A stretch of 35,871 nucleotides of DNA from Microbacteriaceae bacterium PS02333 (GTDB taxonomy: Bacteria > Actinomycetota > Actinomycetes > Actinomycetales > Microbacteriaceae): positions 1 to 35,871 of the forward strand of contig JASCOI010000021.1 of NCBI GenBank assembly GCA_029959665.1. Direction: 5' to 3'. Within the stretch, counting starts at the first letter, position 1. Each line of letters starts with the position of its first letter. Shown here one piece after another: positions 7,649 to 15,047 of the stretch. Position numbers and translations under genes: made by a program. The notes under the pieces were generated by a model. That model ran no database searches and was not told the origin of the DNA. It was given only the letters and a program-made list of their open reading frames with translations.

Positions 7649-8481
7649 TCACCGACCTGGCCCTCACCGGGCTCCTCGACACCGCCCGATCGACCCGGCA
7701 CGGCATCGGGGCGTTCAACGTCGTCCTGCTCGAGCACGCCGAGGCGATCGTCGCGGGCGCTGCCACCGCCGGTCTGCCGGTGATCCTGCAGATCAGCGAG
7801 AACTGCGTCCGCTACCACGGCGGCCTCGCACCCATCACGACCGCGACCCAGGCGATCGCACGCTCGGCCGACGTCGAGGTCCTCGTGCACCTCGACCACG
7901 TCGAGGACGCCGACCTGGTCGCCGAGGGCATCGCGCTCAGGGTGGACTCGATCATGTACGACGGTTCGCACCTCGACTACGCCGCGAACGTCGCCGCCAC
8001 CCGGGTCCTGGCGGATCGCTGCCACGCGGCCGGCATCGCGATCGAGGCCGAACTCGGCGAGGTCGGCGGCAAGGACGGGGTGCACGCACCGGGGGTCCGC
8101 ACCGACCCGGCCGACGCCGCGGCGTTCGTGGCCGCGACGGGGGTCGACGCCCTCGCGGTCGCGGTCGGCACCTCGCACGCGATGCAGACCCGCGAAGCCG
8201 CCGTCGACCGCGACCTGATCGCGCGGCTGCACGACAGCGTGCCGGTGCCGCTCGTGCTCCACGGGTCGTCGGGACTGTCGGACGACGAGCTCCGTGGTGC
8301 GGTGGCGGCGGGGATGACGAAGATCAACATCTCGACGCACCTCAACGGGCTCTTCACCCGAGCGCTCCGGGACGTGCTCGACGAGCGGCCCGAGCTGGTC
8401 GACCCGCGGAAGTACGTCGCCGCGGGCCGCGATGCGATCACGACGGAGACGTCCCGACTCCTGACGCTCCTCGCGAGCTGA
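7645..8481 (+). CDS. Class II bisphosphate aldolase (tagatose/fructose, GatY/KbaY-like)
   Basis: The 278-residue protein is a zinc-dependent class II aldolase that would split tagatose- or fructose-1,6-bisphosphate into two triose phosphates. Catalytic D84 and zinc ligand H85 lie in VHLDHVEDAD; ELGEVGG (137-142) precedes the loop, VGTSHA holds H178, VLHGSSGLS holds H206, and INIST at 227-231 binds phosphate. At 278 residues it is close to GatY/KbaY and shorter than the approximately 340-360-residue FbaA type, which supports a catabolic role in this operon. It is the last gene; its end faces the convergent peptidase gene 61 bases away. Confidence 0.88.
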   Translation: MITDLALTGLLDTARSTRHGIGAFNVVLLEHAEAIVAGAATAGLPVILQISENCVRYHGGLAPITTATQAIARSADVEVLVHLDHVEDADLVAEGIALRVDSIMYDGSHLDYAANVAATRVLADRCHAAGIAIEAELGEVGGKDGVHAPGVRTDPADAAAFVAATGVDALAVAVGTSHAMQTREAAVDRDLIARLHDSVPVPLVLHGSSGLSDDELRGAVAAGMTKINISTHLNGLFTRALRDVLDERPELVDPRKYVAAGRDAITTETSRLLTLLAS

Positions 8482-8482
8482 C

Positions 8483-8542
8483 GCGACCCGAGCACCGCCG
8501 TCAGCGACCCGAGCACCGCCGCCCGCCCACCGAGCGCGCTCG
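8483..8542. terminator. Short direct repeat and palindrome between convergent genes
   Basis: The 61-base gap between the aldolase and peptidase stops holds an 18-base direct repeat (8483-8500 and 8504-8521, both GCGACCCGAGCACCGCCG) and a perfect 12-base palindrome, CGAGCGCGCTCG, at 8531-8542. The palindrome might help bidirectional termination, but there is no T tract. Function is uncertain. Confidence 0.35.
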
Positions 8543-10852
8543 TCAGCCCCTCGTTCCGGAGTGCCAGCGCATCGCCGTGCCCTGGTTCACCACGAGGTCC
8601 CCGTTCCGCAGCAGCCGCAGCATCAGGTCCTTCGACCCGTACCGCCCCGTCCGTGTCGACCACATCGCCTTGCCGACGGCACTGTAGAGCACGACATTGC
8701 CGTCCGTCTGCACGCGGAGCGAACTGCCCCGACCCCCGTCGACGACGAAGGGCGTCGACCCGGCGAGGATGATCCTGAGCTGTCCGTCGCTGCGGACCAT
8801 GAAGCGTCTGGTGCCGGTGACGTCCCGGATCTCCTGTCCTGGGACGAGGCTCGCGCCCGGCAGCAGACGGTCTCGTGTCGCGGGGAGGTACTGCCACAGC
8901 ACCGTGGTCCCGCGGACGAGCTGCACCGCGCCGAGGTCGGTGACCTGCAGGACCGGAGGCGCTCCCGCCGATGCCGTCGTGTCGGCACTCCACACGGTCG
9001 CGCCGCTGGTCGATCGGACCGCGAGTGTCCCGTCGGTGCCCACCGCGAGCGTGGCACCTGCCGAGGAGACCCCCGACGACCACAGGACCCGCCCACCACC
9101 CCAGAGTGCGAGCCGTCCGTCGGACTGCATGTCGAGCCAGTAGAGCCCCTTCGGCGAGCGGATCGATGTCCCGGACGGCACCGGTGTCGACGAGCCCGTG
9201 ATGGCGGTCGCCGTGGCGAGGGCCACCTGGGCCGCGTTCGGCGTCGCCCCGCTGCACGACTCTGTCGGCAGCAGCCCGGCGAGGACGGCCCAGTTCGGCG
9301 TCCCGAGCCCGGTTACCTGGTCGTGACCGGCTGTCGCCCGCGCGGTGCCGTTCGACCCCGTGGTCACGTCGCGGAACGCGCGGGGATTCGCGTACAGGGT
9401 CTGGTGCAGGTCACCGACGCCGACCGTGCAGCCGCGGGTGCCGAGCGCCGCGGCGAGCTGGCCCGCGACGACCGGAGACGCGAGACTCGTGCCGCCGCCG
9501 AGCGCGAAGCCGTGGGCGGTGCCGAGGTAGATCCCTGGTCCGGTCGCCGGGTCCGCGACCGAGGCGATGTCCGGCACCAGCCGCTTCGTCCCCGAGATGC
9601 CGGTCCCGGTCTGCCAGTCGGGGCGGGCGTACGCCGACGAGACGCCTCCGCCGCTCGCGCCGTACTGGTTGCCCCAGGCACTCTCGGTCGTCCCGGACGC
9701 GGTGGTCCGGAGTGAGGTCCCGCCCACGGCGACGACGGCGGGGGACGACGCCGGGTAGGTGACGGAACGGACGCTGGAGCTCGGGCCCGTCGGGCACATC
9801 GCGCCGTCGTCGCCCGATGCGGCGAAGACGGTCGCACCGGCCGCGACGATGCGGTCGAGTGCGTCGTCGATCGCCCCGCGAGCTGCGGCGGACGTCAGGG
9901 ACTCGCAGGAGCCCCACGAGACGCTGACGGCGGTGATCCCCGACGCCTGGACGTCGTCCGCGATGCGGCTGTACGCGTCGTAGAGCCCCTGGAACGAGTT
10001 CGGTGCCACGTAGACGCGCTGCCTGGCCGAGGGCGCCGTGGCGAGGAGGGCCTCCTGGTCGAGCGCGACCTCGGTCTCGCCGCCGGAGCCGTCCGCCCGG
10101 TGGACGTCGGCGCCGTCGATCGCGATCTGGTCGAGCGGGGGGACCGGTCGCCCGACGGCCGCCGCGTAGGCGACGAGGTCGTTGCGGTCCCAGCCGGAGA
10201 GCTGCACGGTCGCGACGGTGGTGCCGGCTCCGGCGCTGGCCGCACTCGAGGAGCCGTAGGCCCGGGCGAGGTCAGCAGGGGCGTAGCCGCCCGGGAGCGC
10301 GGCGTGCGATGCGGCTGGCCGGGTGTCGAGTCCGAACACCGTGGTCACGGAGCCGCCGAAGGTCGCCGGGATGACGATGTCGCCGGTGGGGTGCATGCCG
10401 TCGCCGCTCCCGACGAGGGTGGTCGCGAAGAGCGCCTCGGCCTGCGCAGCCGTCCCGGTCGCCTCGAGCTCCCAGGTGTCCAGGTCGGTGACCGTGAACC
10501 CCGCTGCGGCGAGCGCGGCCCGGACCGCTGCGCCGTGCGGCTCCTCCGGCGCCAGGGCGTCGACCGCGTCGCTCCGTTCGTCGGGATCGGCTCCGGCCGT
10601 GCTGGCCGGCAGGTCCCGCAGCGCGGTCCGGTCCGTCGGGCGCAGCACGACGGTGAGGTCGACCGGGGTGTCGGCGGGGGTCCTGCCGTCCGTCGGGTCC
10701 GAGGACGTCGGCACGGACCCCGAGGAGGCGACGGTCGGCGCAGTACCGGTCGGCGCGGGGGCCGTTCCGGCCGAGGCGGGTGCGGCGACACCGACGGCGA
10801 GCGTCGCCGCGAGGGCGGTCGCCGTCAGGAAAGCGAGGGTGCGGTGGTGCAT
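8543..10852 (-). CDS. Secreted S53 (sedolisin) peptidase with C-terminal bulb-lectin domains
   Basis: This 769-residue protein is a secreted serine-carboxyl peptidase. Residues 1-28 form a signal peptide ending ASA. An activation pro-domain follows (about 60-180), then the S53 catalytic domain. Catalytic candidates are E261 and D265 in ETEVALDQ, D348 in ASGDDG and S456 in GGTSLASP. The calcium site is suggested by DVTTG (495-499) and the TGLGTPNW end. Residues about 555-769 carry bulb-type lectin repeats. One has the complete mannose-binding pattern QxDxNxVxY (715-723, QTDGNVVLY); another is degenerate at 576-584. ATG 10852 was chosen over 10876 because GGAG lies 8 bases upstream and it gives a clean signal peptide. 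Family members act at acidic pH. The lectin tail may tether it to polysaccharide. Confidence 0.9.
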   Translation of the reverse strand: MHHRTLAFLTATALAATLAVGVAAPASAGTAPAPTGTAPTVASSGSVPTSSDPTDGRTPADTPVDLTVVLRPTDRTALRDLPASTAGADPDERSDAVDALAPEEPHGAAVRAALAAAGFTVTDLDTWELEATGTAAQAEALFATTLVGSGDGMHPTGDIVIPATFGGSVTTVFGLDTRPAASHAALPGGYAPADLARAYGSSSAASAGAGTTVATVQLSGWDRNDLVAYAAAVGRPVPPLDQIAIDGADVHRADGSGGETEVALDQEALLATAPSARQRVYVAPNSFQGLYDAYSRIADDVQASGITAVSVSWGSCESLTSAAARGAIDDALDRIVAAGATVFAASGDDGAMCPTGPSSSVRSVTYPASSPAVVAVGGTSLRTTASGTTESAWGNQYGASGGGVSSAYARPDWQTGTGISGTKRLVPDIASVADPATGPGIYLGTAHGFALGGGTSLASPVVAGQLAAALGTRGCTVGVGDLHQTLYANPRAFRDVTTGSNGTARATAGHDQVTGLGTPNWAVLAGLLPTESCSGATPNAAQVALATATAITGSSTPVPSGTSIRSPKGLYWLDMQSDGRLALWGGGRVLWSSGVSSAGATLAVGTDGTLAVRSTSGATVWSADTTASAGAPPVLQVTDLGAVQLVRGTTVLWQYLPATRDRLLPGASLVPGQEIRDVTGTRRFMVRSDGQLRIILAGSTPFVVDGGRGSSLRVQTDGNVVLYSAVGKAMWSTRTGRYGSKDLMLRLLRNGDLVVNQGTAMRWHSGTRG

Positions 10853-11063
10853 CGGCGTCACTCCATGACTCTGCACGGCGCCCGATCCATGGGCACCGGT
10901 CCGCAGGGTGATCGAGCGGACGCGAGCACGCTAACCCGCGGAGGTGCCACTCCGACAGCGGTTGACACCGGAATGCGCGCCCCCAGTTGTGGAGCGTCGT
11001 ACCCCGTCCGGTCCCCCATGCGCAGCCCTGGAGGCCCGGCTCGGCCCCGGCACGCCGGTCACG
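10853..11063 (-). promoter_or_regulatory. Peptidase leader and promoter region
   Basis: This 211-base spacer separates two minus-strand genes. A TAGCGT hexamer on the minus strand (10933-10928) resembles the -10 boxes found elsewhere in the window. It would give a leader of about 70 bases before the peptidase ATG. A plus-strand TTGACA (10962-10967) has no gene downstream. I see no convincing hairpin terminator after the serine dehydratase gene. Confidence 0.3.
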
Positions 11064-12437
11064 TCAGCAGAGCGGGACGTTCACCGCCAGACCACCCATC
11101 GCGGTCTCCTTGTACTTGGTCGACATGTCGGCACCGGTCTGCCGCATGGTCTCGACGACCTGGTCCAGCGACACGTGGTGCACACCGTCCCCACGGAGCG
11201 CCATCCTGGCCGCGTTGACCGCCTTGTTCGCCGCGATCGCGTTGCGTTCGATGCACGGGATCTGCACGAGCCCGCCGATCGGGTCGCACGTCAGTCCGAG
11301 GTTGTGCTCCATCGCGATCTCGGCGGCGTTCTCGACCTGTTCCGGGGTCCCGCCGAGGACCTCGGCGAGCCCGGCGGCCGCCATCGACGCGGCGGAGCCC
11401 ACCTCGCCCTGGCAGCCGACCTCGGCGCCTGAGATCGAGGCGCGCTCCTTGTAGATCGACCCGATCGCGCCCGCCGTGAGGAGGAACCGGACGACGGCCT
11501 CGTCGCGGTCGAGCCCGTCGACGTAGTGCAGTGCGTAGGCCAGGACCGCGGGGATGATGCCCGCCGCCCCGTTCGTCGGCGCCGTCACGACACGTCCGCC
11601 CGATGCGTTCTCCTCGTTGACCGCCATCGCCCAGAGGTTCACCCACTCCATCGCGAACAACGGGTCGTGGTCGGGGTCGTCGCGGGTGAGCTGTCCGAAC
11701 CAGTCGGCTGCACGTCGTCGGACTTCGAGCCCGCCCGGCAGGGTGCCCGTCCGTCGGACGCTGCGGTCGACGCACGACTCCATCACGCCGTGGATGCGGA
11801 GCAGCTCCTCGCGGACGCGGTCCTCGGGGCGGGTCGCGACCTCGTTGGCGAGGGCGATCCCACTGACCGGGAGACCGGTGTCGGCACAGGCGGCCAGCAG
11901 TTCCGCGCCGCTGGAAAACGGGTGCGGCACGGTGTCGTCGACGGGGATCGCGGCTTCGGCGACGGCTGCGGGTTCGTCGTCGCCGTCACGCGTGATGAAC
12001 CCACCGCCGACCGAGTAGTAGGTCTCGACGGAGAGTTCGGAGCCGGTGTCGTCGAACGCGCGGAGCCGCATGGCGTTCGGGTGCCTGGGCAGCATCGTCA
12101 GGGGGTGCTGGACGATGTCGCGGAGCCGGAACGGCACGCGCTGCCCGCCGGACATCCGCAGGACGCCGGTCTCCTCGAGTGCATCGAGCGCCGCGGTCAT
12201 CGCATCGGGATCGACGTCCTCCGGCAGCTCGCCGGTGAGCCCGATGGCGACGGCGCCGAGTGTCCCGTGTCCCTGTCCGGTGGACGCGAGCGAGCCGTAG
12301 AGGTCGACGCGGATCGTCACGACGGGCAGTGCCCGGACGCGGTCGGCGAACTCGGCTGCGGCGCGCATCGGGCCCACGGTGTGGGAGCTCGACGGGCCGA
12401 CACCGATGCTGAACAGATCGAAGACGGAGACCGGCAC
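11064..12437 (-). CDS. sdaA: L-serine ammonia-lyase (L-serine dehydratase), single-chain iron-sulfur type
   Basis: The 457-residue enzyme deaminates L-serine to pyruvate and ammonia. It is the fused single-chain form: the beta domain comes first ([18 protein letters not shown], about 11-28) and the alpha domain follows ([20 protein letters not shown], about 280-300). The iron-sulfur cysteines are expected in [17 protein letters not shown] and IPCIERNA. The length is standard. The start is GTG at 12437. Six bases upstream is TAGGGT (12449-12444), which could be a leaderless -10, although AGGG could also act as a ribosome site. The PspC gene upstream on the same strand is 37 bases away, so partial co-transcription is possible. 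Confidence 0.95.
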   Translation of the reverse strand: MPVSVFDLFSIGVGPSSSHTVGPMRAAAEFADRVRALPVVTIRVDLYGSLASTGQGHGTLGAVAIGLTGELPEDVDPDAMTAALDALEETGVLRMSGGQRVPFRLRDIVQHPLTMLPRHPNAMRLRAFDDTGSELSVETYYSVGGGFITRDGDDEPAAVAEAAIPVDDTVPHPFSSGAELLAACADTGLPVSGIALANEVATRPEDRVREELLRIHGVMESCVDRSVRRTGTLPGGLEVRRRAADWFGQLTRDDPDHDPLFAMEWVNLWAMAVNEENASGGRVVTAPTNGAAGIIPAVLAYALHYVDGLDRDEAVVRFLLTAGAIGSIYKERASISGAEVGCQGEVGSAASMAAAGLAEVLGGTPEQVENAAEIAMEHNLGLTCDPIGGLVQIPCIERNAIAANKAVNAARMALRGDGVHHVSLDQVVETMRQTGADMSTKYKETAMGGLAVNVPLC

Positions 12438-12474
12438 GTCGCCACCCTAACCCGTCCGGACGGACGGAGGTCGC

Positions 12475-12666
12475 TCAGCGACGGTTGCCCTCGGCGGGCA
12501 TCAGGAACCAGAGGACGACGTAGGCGATCCAGAGCGGACCGGGGAAGAAGCTCAGGATGACCCAGGCGACGCGGACGAAGGTGCGGGACCAGCCGAAGCG
12601 GTCGGCGATGCCGGCACAGACGCCGGCGAGGACACGGCCGTTGCGGGGTCGGGTGAGTGCGTTCAT
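12475..12666 (-). CDS. PspC-domain small membrane protein
   Basis: This 63-residue protein is a minimal PspC domain. It has a basic N-terminus with LAGVCAGIADRFGWSRTFVRVAWVIL (about 13-38), then a hydrophobic segment ending in LWFLMPAE. PspC proteins are linked to envelope stress responses; stand-alone short forms are common in actinobacteria and their role is often unknown. The ATG at 12666 is 7 bases after TAGCGT (12679-12674), with no ribosome site, which suggests a leaderless mRNA. Longer upstream reading in this frame is a shadow of the neighbouring oxidoreductase gene. Confidence 0.9.
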   Translation of the reverse strand: MNALTRPRNGRVLAGVCAGIADRFGWSRTFVRVAWVILSFFPGPLWIAYVVLWFLMPAEGNRR

Positions 12667-12673
12667 GTCCACG

Positions 12674-12679
12674 ACGCTA
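12674..12679 (-). promoter_or_regulatory. Leaderless-type -10 (TAGCGT) before the PspC gene
   Basis: TAGCGT is followed by exactly 7 bases and the ATG, with no ribosome site. It is one of about twelve equivalent TAnnnT hexamers in the window. Confidence 0.5.
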
Positions 12680-12743
12680 CGCACTCGTCGACCGCCGCAG
12701 AAGGTGGTCTCCCTCCCGATCCGGGGTGGGGAGAACCCCCGCC

Positions 12744-13670
12744 TCAGGGAACGAGGACGATCTTCCCGCGGGTGTGCCCCTGCTCGAGCTCCTCGACGGC
12801 GTCCTGGACGCGCTCGAGCGGGTAGGTCGCGGCGATCGGCACCTCGATCGCACCCTCTGCCACCATGTTCGCCAGGGCGCCGAGGATCTCGGGATCGGCG
12901 GTGTCCGAGCTGCCGGATGCGTGCGCACCGACCTCGGCCGCCGCCTCGAACGCGATGATCGTCTCGATGCGGTCGGCGGGGATCCCGAGCGCGATGCCGA
13001 GGTGGACGTACTCGGCGCCGTGCGTGTCGATGAGCGCGTCGACCCCGTTCGTCGCGAGTTCCTCGATGCGCTGCTGCAGTCCGTCCCCGTAGGCGACCGG
13101 ACGTGCCTTCTTGGACGCGAGCCACTCGTGGTTCGGCTCCGACGCGACGGCGATGACGTCGACGCCCTCGTTCGTGAGGAGCTGCGTGACGAACCCGCCG
13201 ACACCCCCGGCGGCGCCGGAGACGACGACGGTCTCCCCCGGCCTCGGGTCCACGGCACGGACGGCAGCCGCCGCGGTCGTCGCGATGATGTCCAACCCAC
13301 CGGCCACGGTCCAGTCGAGCAACCGCGGCTTCTGCACGACCTGCTCGGCCGGGACGGACACGTACTCGGCCTGGCTCGACCGGTCCCACGACCAGCCGAT
13401 GACCTCTTCGGCCTCGTCGACGCCGTCGACGCCCTCGCCGACCGCGACGACGATCCCGGCGAAGTCGGTGCCCTGACCGGACGGCAGCTCCCCGCCGAAC
13501 ACCCCCTGGCGGATGGCGGACTCCCCCGGGTTGATCCCGGCGGCTCGGACACGGACGAGGACGCGCCCCGGCTCGACTCCGGGGACGGGTACCTCGGCGA
13601 CACGGAGCACGGTCCGGTCGCCCCACTCGTCGAAACGGACGGCGCGCATGGTCTCAGGAAGATCGCTCAT
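12744..13670 (-). CDS. NADP-dependent MDR-family oxidoreductase (quinone oxidoreductase-like)
   Basis: The 308-residue protein belongs to the medium-chain dehydrogenase/reductase superfamily. The GroES-like N-terminal half has RAAGINPGESAIRQG and GTDFAGIVVAVGEGV. The nucleotide-binding domain follows with VVVSGAAGGVGG (about 149-160), characteristic of zinc-free quinone-oxidoreductase-like enzymes. The end KIVLVP is typical. No structural-zinc cysteine cluster is visible, so alcohol dehydrogenase chemistry is unlikely. The ATG at 13670 lies 8 bases after TAGCGT (13684-13679); an internal ATG at 13649 would also keep all domains. It is divergent from the shikimate-dehydrogenase-like gene. The substrate is unknown. 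Confidence 0.88.
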   Translation of the reverse strand: MSDLPETMRAVRFDEWGDRTVLRVAEVPVPGVEPGRVLVRVRAAGINPGESAIRQGVFGGELPSGQGTDFAGIVVAVGEGVDGVDEAEEVIGWSWDRSSQAEYVSVPAEQVVQKPRLLDWTVAGGLDIIATTAAAAVRAVDPRPGETVVVSGAAGGVGGFVTQLLTNEGVDVIAVASEPNHEWLASKKARPVAYGDGLQQRIEELATNGVDALIDTHGAEYVHLGIALGIPADRIETIIAFEAAAEVGAHASGSSDTADPEILGALANMVAEGAIEVPIAATYPLERVQDAVEELEQGHTRGKIVLVP

Positions 13671-13678
13671 CCCCGGAG

Positions 13679-13684
13679 ACGCTA
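13679..13684 (-). promoter_or_regulatory. Leaderless-type -10 (TAGCGT) before the MDR gene
   Basis: TAGCGT lies 8 bases before the ATG on the minus strand. There is no ribosome site in the short gap, which supports the 13670 start. Confidence 0.45.
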
Positions 13685-13776
13685 CGCCTCCGGGTCGCCG
13701 CGACGCATCCCGGATCGTCAGTGGACCGCTCCATCCCTGTCGGCGAGCGGGCCCAGGAGCATGCGACACTGGCCGC

Positions 13777-14595
13777 ATGCCCATCCTCAACAAGGACATG
13801 CAGGTGTGCATGTCGCTCGCCGCCCGTCCGAGCAACATCGGCACCCGGTTCCACAACTTCCTCTACGACGAGCTCGGGCTGAACTTCCTCTACAAGGCGT
13901 TCACCACCACCGACCTCCCCGGAGCCGTCACCGGCATCCGCGCGCTCGGGATCCGCGGCTGCTCGGTGTCCATGCCGTTCAAGGAGGCGGTCATCCCCCT
14001 CGTCGACGTCGTCGAGGAGTCCGCCGCGGCCATCCAGTCCGTGAACACCGTGGTCAACGACGACGGCGTGCTCACCGCCTCGAACACCGACTACGAAGCC
14101 GTCGCAGCGCTGCTCGGCACGCACGACGTCGACCCGACGTCACTCGTGCTGCTCCGCGGGTCCGGCGGCATGGCGAAGGCCGTCACCGCGGCGTTCCGCG
14201 GCGCCGGGTTCGAGCACCTCACCGTGCTCGCCCGCAACGAGGACACCGGCTCGGCCCTCGCGTCGCAGTACGGGTTCGACTGGGTCCGCACCGAGGACGA
14301 GGCCGGCGACGCCGACCTGCTGGTCAACGTCACGCCGCTCGGCATGGACGGGGACCAGGCGGACACCGTCGCGTTCGCCGCGGACCGGATCGCCGCGGCC
14401 CACACCGTGTTCGACGTGGTCGCGTTCCCCTCCGAGACGCCGCTCGTGCGGGCCGGACGCGCGGCGGACAAGCACGTCATCACCGGCGCCGAGGTCATCG
14501 CGCTGCAGGCGGCGCGCCAGTTCGAGCGCTACACGGGCGTCACCCTCACGGACGACCAGGTGACCCGGGCGAGCGAGTTCAGTCGCGCGGGATAG
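13777..14595 (+). CDS. Shikimate-dehydrogenase-like oxidoreductase with altered substrate site
   Basis: This 272-residue protein has the AroE fold. The C-terminal NADP domain has GSGGMAKAV (128-136) in place of the usual GAGGAxRA. The catalytic lysine is K69 in SVSMPFKEAV, the partner Asp is D105 in NTDYEA, and NTVV (90-93) is conserved. The N-terminal substrate loop reads SLAARPSNIGTRFHN (13-27) instead of GxPIxHSxSPxxHN, so the serine pair that grips the shikimate carboxylate is not in its usual context. Such paralogues (SdhL/YdiB-like groups) often use other substrates. It sits alone, not with aromatic biosynthesis genes. No clear ribosome site precedes the ATG, and GACACT (13765-13770) 6 bases upstream may be a -10. 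Confidence 0.82.
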   Translation: MPILNKDMQVCMSLAARPSNIGTRFHNFLYDELGLNFLYKAFTTTDLPGAVTGIRALGIRGCSVSMPFKEAVIPLVDVVEESAAAIQSVNTVVNDDGVLTASNTDYEAVAALLGTHDVDPTSLVLLRGSGGMAKAVTAAFRGAGFEHLTVLARNEDTGSALASQYGFDWVRTEDEAGDADLLVNVTPLGMDGDQADTVAFAADRIAAAHTVFDVVAFPSETPLVRAGRAADKHVITGAEVIALQAARQFERYTGVTLTDDQVTRASEFSRAG

Positions 14596-14601
14596 GGCGC
14601 C

Positions 14602-15045
14602 TCAGCCGTTCCGGGCGCGACCGGTCGCCACCCACCGGAGGCGCCGCAGGGTCTCGCGGTTCCTGGTCCACACCAGCGGCTGGAGCAGGAACCCCGGGAC
14701 GTACTCGGCCGGGCCGGCCACGGCGTCCTCGACGATGGTGACCTTGCAGCCCCGGGGATGCGGCTCGACGGTCAGTTCCACGCGCGCCTCACCGATGAGC
14801 CAACCCTTCGGCTGCACGACCATCCGCCGGGGCGCATCCCACACGAGCGAGGTCGTGACGTCGTCGATGACGAACGGCCACACACCGAACGAGTGGTGCA
14901 GGCGTTTCCCGACCGCTGGCCAGCCCGGTTCCGCACCGCGCATCCGGGACGCGCCCACCACCCAGGTCGTGAAGAGCCAGCCGTCGCCGAGCACGTCGAA
15001 GACGTCCTCGGGCGTGCAGTGCATGATGCGGGTGTTCTTCGCCAT
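14602..15045 (-). CDS. SRPBCC (START/Bet v1-like) family protein
   Basis: This 147-residue protein has the pattern of SRPBCC polyketide-cyclase/lipid-transport-like proteins. It opens with a beta strand and helix (MHCTPEDVFDVLGDGWLFTTWVVG). Strands around WDAPRRMVVQPKGWLIGEARVELTVEPHPRGCKVTIVEDAV form the hydrophobic cavity sheet, and the end is a long helix. The ligand is unknown. It begins two bases after the stop of the FAD oxidoreductase gene, using GGAGGG within that gene's end as its ribosome site. The two are clearly an operon and may act on the same hydrophobic substrate. It converges on the shikimate-dehydrogenase-like gene with a 6-base gap. Confidence 0.85.
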   Translation of the reverse strand: MAKNTRIMHCTPEDVFDVLGDGWLFTTWVVGASRMRGAEPGWPAVGKRLHHSFGVWPFVIDDVTTSLVWDAPRRMVVQPKGWLIGEARVELTVEPHPRGCKVTIVEDAVAGPAEYVPGFLLQPLVWTRNRETLRRLRWVATGRARNG

Positions 15046-15047
15046 GG

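Noticed and set aside
4666-8481. Assignment of the operon to N-acetylglucosamine use (nagAB type)
   Set aside because: It cannot be excluded, but there is no classical NagB, and the PfkB kinase plus GatY-like aldolase would be unnecessary for the glucosamine route.
8483-8521. Direct repeat that could be a CRISPR or minisatellite
   Set aside because: There are only two copies, at 21-base spacing, with no spacers of regular length and no cas genes.
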